DNA from: Inia geoffrensis | Lineage: Eukaryota > Chordata > Mammalia > Artiodactyla > Iniidae | Length of the DNA stretch: 64,000 nt | Reading direction: 5' to 3' | Assembly: GCA_036417435.1 (NCBI GenBank) | Contig: CM070919.1 | Location: forward strand, 30,319,318 to 30,383,317 | Shown here: piece by piece, positions 32,880 to 42,690 of the stretch | Layout of the letters: each line of letters starts with the position of its first letter | How positions within the stretch are numbered: position 1 is the first letter of the stretch | Position numbers and translations under genes: made by a program | Notes under the pieces: model-generated | Databases searched by the model: none | What the model was told of the DNA's origin: nothing | The model's input: only the letters and a program-made list of their open reading frames with translations

Positions 32880-34700
32880 TTCAAAACAAAAAACTACACA
32901 AGGACAAAACTCTAAAGGAGTATTCTGTTCAGTCATATAATACAGTACAATAAAACATACCCATATACACACATGACGATCAACCCAAGAACTGCAAGAT
33001 GAATACATTAACAAATTAAAGGAGGAAATAATGTGTGATTGTCTCTAAATAAATAGGAAAAAATTTAAGTCAACACAAAGTAATGATAAAAATTCTTAGT
33101 AGCAGTGTTATCTTCTGATAAGGGGTATTTTCTGACATCTATACCAAATACAGTTAATGGTGAAATTAGACATATTCTTTTAAAAGTCAGGAACAAGATA
33201 AGGATGCTTATTCTCATCCCTGCTATTCAACACTTACTGGAGGTTCTAGCCAAATGACAAAACAAGAGAAATAAAAAGTCTAGTGATTATGAAGAAAAAA
33301 TCAAAACTGTCCTAACTTGCAAAAGCTAGAGTTATCTAAATCGAAAAGCCAGGACTTCTCAAGCAAATTATTAGAGTTCAGAAATATTTTGGATACAAAA
33401 ATCAATGTAAAAAATAATGTATTTCTATATACTAGCAACTTTTAAAAAGATGTGAAACAGCACCAAAAAGTATGAGGTACTTTAAAAACATATCTCGTAA
33501 GCTTTGCGTAGAACATTTATTGAGGAAATTATAAAACTTATTGGAATACCTTAAGAAGATCTAAAATAAATGAAGATATCATGAGATAGATTAAACACAC
33601 AAAAAGGGATACAATGTATATGTATAGGAAGACAATATTGTAAAGATGTCAATTTCCCCCCAAATAATCTATAAAGTCAATTCTGTTGTATGTGCATGTG
33701 TATGTGTTCTGACAAGCTTATTCTCAAAGCCCCCAAATAGTAATATTTAAAACGCTCCTCAGTAGGAGAATACAACATGAGGAGGCTTGTTCCACCAGAT
33801 AAGATGACTCAAAACACAGCAACAGTAATTAAGACAGTGTGGTAAATATAGATGTAAGGGCAGATACACAGATCAACAGAAAAGAATAGAGAACCAAGAA
33901 ATGGACCCACACATGTATAGAAACTTAGTATATAACAAAGATGGTTTGACAAGTTAGTAGGGACATTATGGAAAATTGTGTTATTCATATGGGGAGAAAG
34001 ACTCTGTACTTCACACCATACACACACAAAAAAATCAATGCCAGGTGGACTGATAGTTCAAAGCTTTAAGAAAAAAATATGAGATAATTAAAAGAAACAC
34101 ATGCACCCCAATGTTCAGTGCAGCACTACTTACAACAGCCAGGTCATAGAAGCAACCTAAATGCCCATCGACAAGACGAATGGATAAAGAAGATGTGGCA
34201 TAAAAAGGAACGAAATTGGGTCATTTGCAGAGACGAGGATGGATCTAGAGACTGTCATACAGAGTGAACTAAGTCAGAAAGAGAAAAACAAATATCGTAT
34301 ATTAACGCATATATGTGAAACCTAGAAAAATGGTACAAATGAACCAGTTTGCAGGGCAGAAGTTGAGACACAGATGTAGAGAACAACTGTATGGACACCA
34401 AGGGGGGAAAGTGGCGGGGGTGGTGGTGAGATGAACCAGGAGATTGGGATTGACACGTATACACTAATACGTATAAAATGGATAACTAATAAGAACCTGC
34501 TGTATAAAAAATAAAATTCAAAAAAAATAAAATATGAGAACAACTTTATAAATGGGAAGGATTTCTTAAAACACAAAGACACCACAATCCATAAAGCAAA
34601 AACATGAAATAAATTGTATTATATAAATGTCAATGAATAAATATTAAAAGTTAAGACATCTGTATAAACAATAACACCAAAAATAAAGTTAAAATACCAA
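32880..34700 (+). mobile_element. Degraded L1 ORF2 region
   Basis: Weak but ordered ORF2 matches: 'ggtgaaattagacatattc', GTCAGGAACAAGATAAGGATG, TCTATATACTAGCAACT and, after the nested L1, GGAAGGATTTCTTAAAACAC. A young-type 3' end interrupts it at 34085-34528. It is the most diverged L1 sequence in the window, and exact ends are unclear. Confidence 0.6.
34085..34528 (+). mobile_element. L1 3' end inserted in old L1
   Basis: A 444-bp L1 3' end (CACATGCACCCCAATGTTCA to TAAAATTCAAAAAAAAT) with duplication AAAATATGAGA on both sides (34074-34084, 34529-34539). The 3'UTR (GGGCAGAAGTTGAGACACAG) is the same subfamily as the minus-strand end at 6018-6235, not that of copies 1-3. Same orientation as the host L1. 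Confidence 0.85.
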
Positions 34701-34705
34701 TCACA

Positions 34706-34892
34706 TAGGCAAAACACCTTATAAACATATTGAATGTGGGAAGGCTTTCCCCCAAGGTTCACATAGGAAAGAACATGAGAAAATTTATAGTGGAGAAAAA
34801 AACATAGAACATATATAAATACTGGAAGGCCTTTTTCATACTTCAAACCTTATGCAGTATCAGATAATTCATATTGGAGAACAAAATGCATC
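34706..34892 (+). pseudogene. C2H2 zinc-finger gene relic (two degraded fingers)
   Basis: Translation from about 34712 gives PYKHIECGKAF, then HRKEHEKIYSGEKN, which closely follows a KRAB-type finger and linker (PYKCxECGKAF...HxxIHTGEKP). The first Cys is His and the last His is Tyr. After a frame change, WKAFF and TSNLMQYQIIHIGEQN follow, matching a second finger and linker, again missing key residues, and a TAA stop lies between. No start, KRAB box or further fingers are visible. It is a small fragment, perhaps from an old retrocopy, in an L1-rich setting. It cannot bind zinc properly as it stands. Confidence 0.65.
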
Positions 34893-35847
34893 TCCCAAGC
34901 TTCCCCCCACCCACTTAAAGCCTCAAAGTTTACCTCATCTGTGATATAATCAGACACTCAAGGTGTAGCAACATAATTTTTCATGGCTCAAAAGCTAATG
35001 AGAAGGAGTGAATTCAAAAGGGGGTAAACTCCCCAGCATGAAAAGTAAATTTGAATATACAGATATCCAAGAAGCAGAGGAAATGAGAAACAATTTGTCT
35101 GTTCTGGACACATTGCTTTAACTGTCCTGTTTGTAGTCAGTGCGATCCTTGGAATGCCAGGTAGCCAACTCCACTGATACATTTCAGCTCTGTCCTCATG
35201 ATCAACATATTCCTAATGGAATGCCCCTCTCCCCACAAGCCTGAGAGAATAAAGGAGGTGGGGAGGTGAGGAGGGAGAGAGAAAATATTCACTTCTCTCA
35301 CCCCTGAGCTTGGTGACAGGGGTGTTAGATGTAGGGATTGGGGTGTGGGGCATCTAGGGAAAGACTGGCTGGGGAGAAGTGCTAGAGATGGAGGGTCTGG
35401 ATGACTGGGTGGGAAGGCTTGTGGGGAAGAGAAAATAGCAGCACAACAGAAACCTGTCTCCAGGCACATCTGGGCGGAGATACCTCATCTAAACCTGCTC
35501 TGAGAATTGAACCATCTTCTGTGCCCTCTCTTTTGGACAAGAGCAATCTGCTACTTACTACAGGGAAATAGCTTGTCAGCCATCTGCTCACTCTGTTAAT
35601 GGGAAGTGGAGCCCTTGGCAGCCTTTGTGATTGGGCTGGGGAGGGAGGGTGGCTAGGGAAAGCAGTGCACTAGGCAAAGGGAAGCTTTACGGTATGGAAC
35701 ACTGAGTGTCTTCCTTTACCCAAGTGCAGCCAAGACAAGCACCCAACAACGGAGATCCCCAAGATTAGGGTTAGTTACAGGCCTATTGGTCTGCCAGACT
35801 AATTCTTTATGTGGCCTGCTCTGTAGCCCACCTGCTCACGATCAAAA
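34893..35847. other. Single-copy non-coding DNA
   Basis: No repeat family or gene is recognised. A minus-strand frame of 110 codons (35137-35469) lies in C/T-rich complement DNA and shows no domain; I take it as chance. Confidence 0.45.
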
Positions 35848-36690
35848 GATTCATTCACTCAACAACTGTTTACTAAGCCCCTACTGCGTGCAAGCCTCTG
35901 GGGAAAAACACAGTGAACAAGACAACTACTGTCTCTGCCCTCATAAAGGAAACATTTCTACAGGAAAGGCAGGTTAAAATATGTAAGTTTAAGTAAGTAA
36001 GAAAAGGAACAGGAATGGAGATAGAGAGTTGTGGAGAGGGGAACTACTTCAGATAGTGTGGTCAGGAAAGGCTTCTAAGACAACATTTAAGCTCAGAACT
36101 AAAGAAAGAGCTAGCCATTCAAAGAGTGACAGGAAAAGCTTTCTAGATGGAGGAAATAACACACGCAAAGATGCCAAGGTAAGAAGGGGCTGGTTGTATC
36201 TGAACAACAAGAGAAGGGGAGTGTATCTGGAGCAAGACAAGTAAGGAAGGGGCTGGTGTGTGATGGGGTTGGAGACAAGCAAGGGACAGACTAGGTATGA
36301 CGTGTAAGTCATGGAAAGAGTGTTCTACTTCATGCTAAAGCTAATGGAAAACCAGTGAGGGTTTTAAACAGAAGAATGATATCCAATTTATCTTTCCTGA
36401 TGACTTTTGCAGCTCATGTAGAGAATGCATTGGAAGGGGACAAGAACAGAATTAGGGACCAGTTAGGAGACTCTGGCAGTAATGTAGACAAGAGGTGACC
36501 ATGACAGTAAAGATTTTGAGAATGGATTTTTGATATATTTTTGAGATAGAAATAATAGGATTTGCTAAAAGATGGATTCAGTGTGGAGGGTGAGGGAAAG
36601 AGAAGAACCAAGAGTGACTCCTAGGTTCTTGCTGAGTGACTAGGTAGATGATGCCACGTAATGGCTTTATGAATGAAGAGATAAAGGAAA
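35848..36690 (+). repeat. Ancient mammal-wide interspersed repeat, unnamed
   Basis: It begins ATTCACTCAACAACTGTTTACTAAGCCCCTACTG, then TGAACAAGACAACTACTGTCTCTGCCCTCAT, and later GGTTTTAAACAGAAGAATGATATCC and AGTGACTCCTAGGTTCTTG. I recognise this order from a very common mammalian repeat, but not the family name. A second diverged copy lies at about 53500-53890. The short frames inside are not genes. Confidence 0.6.
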
Positions 36691-36699
36691 CAGTTTGGA

Positions 36700-37060
36700 G
36701 CATAGATACGTCAGTCTGTGTTATGTTATACTGCTGTAACAAACAACCCACAAATTTTAACAATGGCTTACAGTGCTTTACTATAATGATTTATCTTAAC
36801 AGTTTATTTTTTGTTCCCGCTATATATCCAAAACTATAAGACAGATACAGCTCTGCTGTATATGTTTTGCTAGGACCCAGGCTAAAGGAACAGTTCCCAT
36901 CTGGACAGAGAAACAGAACAAGAAAGCTAGAAATACGTGATAGCTCTTATAGCTTCTACTCTGATACCCCATTGTTCCCATTTTACCAGCTGAAGCAAGT
37001 CTCATGGTATTCTCTTCCCATACCAATGGAGGTGGACTGCAGCCACCTGTGACACTAGCC
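36700..37060. repeat. Probable ancient interspersed repeat
   Basis: The motif TACTGCTGTAACAAACAACCC followed by GACCCAGGCTAAAGGAACAG and GAAGCAAGTCTCATGG follows the order of another known mammalian repeat that I cannot name. Low confidence, no coding content. Confidence 0.4.
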
Positions 37061-37119
37061 AGAGCCAGCATCAGACTCCACAGGTTTAAGGGGGCTGCCC
37101 TTTCTTCAGGCAGCAGCCA

Positions 37120-37699
37120 CACATCGGGGTGGGGTGGGGGTGGGGTCCCAGGTCACCTGTGCTTCCCAATCACCTGGCCCCAAATTTGGGTGGTTCCCAC
37201 AACTCCATGTTTGATAATTTGCTGGAATGCCTCACAGAATTCAGAAAATTGCTTTACTTACAATTACAGTTCTCTTATAAAGGATACAAATCAGGGCCAG
37301 CCAAATGACGAGACACATAGGATGAGGTCTGGGAGGGGACACACAGCTTCAATGCCCTCTTCCCATGAAATCAAGGCATGTAACCCTCCTGACACATTAA
37401 TGTGTTCATCGACCAGGAACCTTCCACATGCTTCCGTGTGCAGAGTATTTATTGGGGTGTTATTACATAGGCGTGATTGATTAAATCACTGGCCACATGA
37501 TTGAACTCAAAGTCCCAATCTTCTAATCACATGGTTGGTCATTCTGGTGACCAGCCCCCATCCAGAAGTTATCTAGGGGCCCACCATGAGATAGCTCCTT
37601 AGCATAACAAAGATACTCCTATTGTTTCTAAGAGTTTTTAATGCTCTCTGCCAGGAACTAGGGACAAAGACCAGATATGTGTTTTATTATTACCACACA
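37120..37699 (-). mobile_element. Solo LTR, ancient
   Basis: On the minus strand it starts TGTGTGGTAATAATAAAACAC, then CTTTGTCCCTAGTTCCTGGC and GAGTATCTTTGTTATG. Further in are the complements of TTTGATAATTTGCTGGAATGCCTCACAGAATTC and GAGACACATAGGATGAGGTC, in the order of an ancient mammalian LTR. No internal retroviral genes are next to it, so it is a solo LTR. The family is not assigned. A G-run cluster lies at its edge (37126-37144). Confidence 0.6.
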
Positions 37700-37823
37700 T
37701 GATAAGCCTATGCATGCTATATATGTAAACATATAAGTAACTTGGTAACAGGTGGGGATATCTTATCTTCTTTCAAGGAGAAGAAATAGATAATTGAAAA
37801 CAATAATACAAACCATCTATATT

Positions 37824-37870
37824 AGGGTTCTCCAGAGAAGCACAAGCAATAGAATATACATAGATATATG
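37824..37870 (-). repeat. Short LTR-like end fragment
   Basis: ATATTAGGGTTCTCCAGAGAAGCACAAGCAATAG is the reverse complement of the terminal block of the repeat at 6650-7111 (CTATTGGTTCTGTGTCTCTGG...). Confidence 0.55.
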
Positions 37871-37884
37871 TATTTTTCAGAATG

Positions 37885-38430
37885 GGGAACACCTTTCTAA
37901 TTATTCCACCAAGGTATCAACTATAAAAGGACGTTTTCAAAAGTCTGCAGGAAAAAAATAAAAACAACCAAGATCAAAAGAAAAGCAACTGGGGAAAATA
38001 TAACTCAAATCACAAATGGTAAATAGTCCTTAATATACACAGAGTTTCTACAGATCAATAAGGAAAGAATCAAAGAATTTGGTCAGATAATACACTGAAA
38101 AGAAAAACCAAATGGCTCTTTCACTTATGAAAAGTATGCTCAACCTCCATCATAATACAAGAAAAACATGCAAAGGAGAATGAGGAGTTCCTATTTTCTC
38201 TTATCAGATTTATGAAGATCCAAAAGTTTGATAACTCTCTTGATAATACATCAGTGAAGATGTAGAAAACAGGCAATCTATATTTTACTAATGAGAATGT
38301 AAATTCTACAACTTAGGTGGAAGACAATTTTATAACACCTTTATAATTATAAATGTATATACCTTTCACCCAGAAAATCCCATTTCTATTAATTTATCAT
38401 ACAGATAGACTAAGAAAGGATACATTCAGG
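37885..38430 (+). mobile_element. Very old L1/HAL1-like fragment
   Basis: ORF2 C-terminal landmarks remain only loosely: CAAATGGCTCTTTCACTTATGAAAAG, TGCTCAACCTCCATCATAAT, ATGAGAATGTAAATTCTACA, CAGAAAATCCCATTTCTA. No open frame remains. Confidence 0.5.
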
Positions 38431-38966
38431 TTTTGTGGGGCCTGAGGTGTATACAACTTCTCAGTGCCATCTCTAGGGAAAAGGAATCAAAATTATAAAA
38501 ATAAAATGAGGTACACAGAGAGCCCATCACAGCCTCACTTGGGCAGGGACCAAAGCAAGCAGTCCTATTCAGATGTTCTTAGCTAGCAGCACACTTGCTC
38601 ACCCTTGGCCTCACCCAAAAGTACCTTAGATCATGCCCCCGCACCCAAGGACATTACCAGCAGACATGTCTAGCTCAAACTGAGCTGAATGGTGAAGAAC
38701 TGCCTCTGTCAAAGCAAGTCTGCCAAGTCTGAAAGGGAAGACCACCTGCTTAACTGTGGAGATACCACTGTAAGAAGTAAAAGGTCATTAGAAGTCGGGT
38801 AGGTATTGACACCATCAAAGGAAACAAAGCTCTAGTAAGTGACAAAAGAAGGAAGATTTATGAACTCTCAGAAGAAGAATTCAGAACAAGTTTCTTAAAG
38901 AAGTTTAGTGAACCACAGGAACACAGAGACAGCTGAACAAAATCGGGAAAATAATGCACAAACAAA

Positions 38967-39371
38967 ATGAGAACTTCACCAAAGAAGGAGAAAACATTCT
39001 TAAAAACCAGAAATCCTAGAGCTAAAAAATATACAATAACAGAACTGAAGAATTTAACAGAGAGCTTGAAAAGCAGAATCAACCATGGAGAAGAAAGAAT
39101 CAGTGGCCTGAAAGATAGGACATTTGACATTATCCATTCAGAGGAGCAAAAAGAAAGAATGAAAAACAGTGAAGAAAGCCTTTGGAATTTATGGTACACA
39201 ATGAAAAGAAACAATATTTCTGTTATGGAAACTCTAGAAGAGAAAGTGTCAATAAGAATATTTAAAGCAATAATGGCTGAAAACTTCCCAAACTTGGGGA
39301 GAGAAATAGACATCCAGGTCCAGGAGGTCCAAAGGACTCCAAATAGGTTGAACCTGAAAGGGGTACACTGA
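38967..39371 (+). pseudogene. Old L1 ORF1 fragment, 134 codons open
   Basis: The frame shows the ORF1 layout: a coiled-coil segment (EELKNLTESLKSRI-type heptads, ISGLKDRTFDII), then AENFPNLGREIDIQVQEVQR, the conserved start of the RRM part. It ends early, before the RNA-binding core (about 39372-39700, which continues in other frames). As an RNA-binding chaperone it is non-functional. Confidence 0.8.
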
Positions 39372-41302
39372 GAAACATTATAATTAACTTGTGAAAAGTC
39401 AAAGACAGAGAAAAAACTGAAAAGGCATCCAGAAAAAAAAAAAAAGAGAGAGAGAAGTTACATAAAAGGAAACCCCATAAGACTATCAGAGAATTTCTCA
39501 ACAGAAACTTTTAAGGCCAGAAGAGAATGGGATGATGTATTCAAAATGTTCAAAGAAAAAAAACTGTCAACCAAGAGTACTATGCCCAGCAAAGCTTCCC
39601 TTTAATAATGAAGGAGAAATAAACATTTTCCTAAGCAAACAAAAGCTGAGGAAGTCATCACCATTAGACCTGTCTTACAAAAAATACTAAAGGGGGTTCT
39701 TTAAGCAGATGTAAAAGGATGCTAAATAACATAATAAAGAGAGCAGAGTAAAACATTCTGGTAATTGTAAATATATAGTAAAAATTAAATTCTGCTATAT
39801 GGTAATGGTGGTGCATAAAACACTTACAGCTCCAGTTTAAAAGTTAAAAAAATAAAGTAAAAATAACAACTACAATAATCTGTTATTACTTACACAATAA
39901 AAATTGTAGTATCAATAACCCAAAATGTGAGGAGAATGAGAACTAAAAGTGTAAGCTTAGGAATCTACAGACGTTCAGTTCTTATTTGTTTAAAATAGGG
40001 TCTTATAATTTTAAGATATTTTATGTAAGTTTCATGGTAACCACAAGGGAAACCCTTGGTAATTACACAAAAGAACATGATAAGCCAAAGTATACCAATA
40101 CCATAACACACTATATCACAAAAAAGGACAGCAGAATAAGAAACAAGGAACAATCTATGAAACAACCAGAAAACAAAATGGCAATAGTTAAGTCCCTACT
40201 TATTAATAATTACTTTAAACAAACAGATAAAATTCTTTTATCAAAAGACAGAAAAGCAAGTCCAACAATATGCTGCCTACTCATGTTAGTCTTAAAGACA
40301 CACATAAACCGAGAGGGAAGGAATGGAAAAAGATTTCAAGCAAATGGTAACCAGAAATAAGCAGGGTAACTATATTTATATCTCGGACAAATAGTATTTA
40401 AACTAAAAATGTTAAAAAGAGACAAAGAATGTCATTATGTAATGATAAAGAGGTCAATACATCAAGAAGATATAGTAATTGTAAATATTTATGCAGCCAC
40501 CATTGAAGCACCTAAACACATAAGGCAGAACTAACAGAGCTGACAGGAGAAATAAACAGCAATACAGTAATTGTTGGAAATTTAGTACCCTACTCTCAAC
40601 AAGGAGTAAGATCACCCAGGCAGAGAATCAATAAGAAAGCACTGGATATGAACATTATAAACCGCATGAACCTGAGACATATATATACAGAACATTCTAT
40701 CCAACGACAGCAGAATACACATTCTTCTCAAGTGTGCATAAAACATTTTCTAGGATAGACCGTGTGTTAAGTCACAAAACAAGTCTTAGCAAATTCAAGA
40801 AGACTGAAATCATATCAAGTATCTTTTCTGATAATGGTGTGAAACTAGAAATCAATAATAAGAGAAAAACTGCAAAATTCACAGACACAGGAAAATTGAA
40901 CAGCACTCTCCAGAATGACCAATGGATCAAAGAAATTAAATGAGAAATTAAAAAGTATCTTGAGACAATTGGAAACTTACCAAACTTATGGGATGCAGTG
41001 AAATCAGTTCTCAGAGGGAAGTTGATAGCAATAAACACCTATGTTAAGAAGTAAAAAGATCCCAAATAAACAACCTAACTTCACGCCTTAAGGAACTAGA
41101 AAAAGAACAAACTGAGACCAAAGTTAGCAGAACAAATGAAATAATAAAGATTAAGCAAAAAAATAAAATAAAATAAAGAATAGGAAAATGATAGAAAAGA
41201 TTAACCAAAAAGATAAACAAAATTGACAAACCTTTAGCTAGACTGAAGGAAAAAGAGAGGATCAAAATCAACAAAATTATAAATTAAAAAAAAGAGGGCT
41301 AG

Positions 41303-41322
41303 AGCTTCCGGGAAGATGGCGG
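41303..41322 (+). promoter_or_regulatory. ETS + YY1 composite motif at L1 5' end
   Basis: CTTCCGG (41305-41311, ETS type) lies immediately before AAGATGGCGG (41313-41322, YY1 type). This pairing is common in strong human housekeeping promoters. Copy 1 has the YY1 part at the same place but CTCGGGGATTTG instead of the ETS part. Confidence 0.6.
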
Positions 41323-41565
41323 AAGAGTAAGACGCAGAGATCACCTTCCTCCCCACAGATACATCAGAAATACATCTACACGTGGAACTTCTCCTACAGA
41401 ACACCTACTGAAGGCTGGCAGAAGACCTCAGACCTCCCAAAAGGCAAGAAACACCCCCACGAACCTGGGTTGGGAAAAAGCAAAAAGAATAAACAGAGAC
41501 AAAAGGATAGGGACGGGACCTGCACCAGGGGGAGGGAGACATGAAGGAGGAAAGGTGTCCACACA

Positions 41566-42063
41566 CTAGAAGCCCCTTGGCGGGCGGAGACTGCGGGTGG
41601 CGGAGGGGGAAGCTTCGGAGCCGCGGAGGAGAGCGCAGCCACAGGGGTGCGGAGGGGAAAGCGGAGAGATTCCCGCACAGAGAATCGGTGCCGACCGGCA
41701 CTCACCAGCCCGAGAGGCTTGTCTGCTCACCCGCCGGGGCGGGCGGGGCTGGGAGCTGAGGCTCGGGCTTCGGTCGGAGCGCCGGGAGAGGACTGGGGTT
41801 GGCGGCGTGAACACAGCCTGCAGGGGGCTAGTGCGCCACGGCTGGCCGGCAGGGAGTCCGGGGAAAAGTCTGGACCTCCCGGAGAGGCAAGAGACTTTTT
41901 CTTCCCTCTTTGTTTCCTGGTGCGCGAGGAGAGGGGATTCAGAGCGCTGCTTAAAGGAGCTCCAGAGACGGGCGCGAGCCGCGGCTAAAAGCGCGGACCC
42001 CAGAGACGGGCGGGAGACGCTAAGGCTGCTGCTGCCACCACCTAGAAGCCTGTGTGTGAACAC
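41566..42063 (-). other. Antisense open frame of 165 codons in copy 2 5'UTR
   Basis: Counterpart of 16339-16836, identical length. It starts MFTHRLLGGGSSSL against MLAHRLLGGGSSSL in copy 1. About 20 amino-acid changes and no net indel. Coding status unproven. Confidence 0.35.
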
Positions 42064-42250
42064 AGGTCACTGTCCACACCCCCTTCCCGGGGAGCCTGTG
42101 CAGCCCGCCACTGCCAGGGTCCCGGGATCCAGGGACAACTCCCCCGGGAGAACACACGGTGCACCTCACGCTGGTGCAATGTCACGCCGGCCTCTGCCGC
42201 CGCAGGCTCGCCCCGCACTCCGTGACCCTCCCTACCCCGGGCCTGAGTGA
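41597..42250 (+). other. Sense open frame of 217 codons in copy 2 5'UTR
   Basis: Counterpart of 16370-17050, same start and stop positions in alignment; the net 27-base shorter length keeps frame. No domain recognised. Coding status unproven. Confidence 0.35.
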
Positions 42251-42690
42251 GCCAGAGCCTCAGAATCAACAGCTCCTTTAATCCCGTCCTGTCTGAGCAA
42301 AGGATAGACGCCCTCCGGCGACCTACACGGACAGGCGGGGCCAAATCCAAAGCTGAGACCCTGGGAGCTGTGAGAACAAAGAACAGACAGGGAAATCTCT
42401 CCCAGCAGCCTCAGAAGCAGTGGATTAAAGCTCCACAATCAACTTGATGTACCCTGCATCACTGGAATACATGAATAGACAACGAATCATCCCAAATTAA
42501 GGAGCCGCGTGGATGAAAGGCTCTTGGTGCTGCAGCCAGGAGTTAATGCTGTGCCTCTGAGGTGGAAGAGCCAACTTCAGGACACTGGTCCACAAGAGAC
42601 CTCCCAGCTCCACATAATATCAAACGGCAAAAATCTCCCAGATATCTCCATCTCAACACCAGCACCCAGCTTCACTCAACGACCAGCAAG

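Larger units (their letters stand above)
41540..42260 (+). promoter_or_regulatory. CpG-rich promoter region of copy 2
   Basis: Closely matches 16340-17080 of copy 1, with retained CpGs and GC-box-like GGGGCGGGCGGGG. The C-run near the end is shorter than in copy 1. Confidence 0.75.

Noticed and set aside
35137..35591. Host protein on the minus strand (110 and 69 codons)
   Set aside because: Overlapping frames in Pro/Leu/Ser-rich low-complexity translation with no domain, splice or start context.
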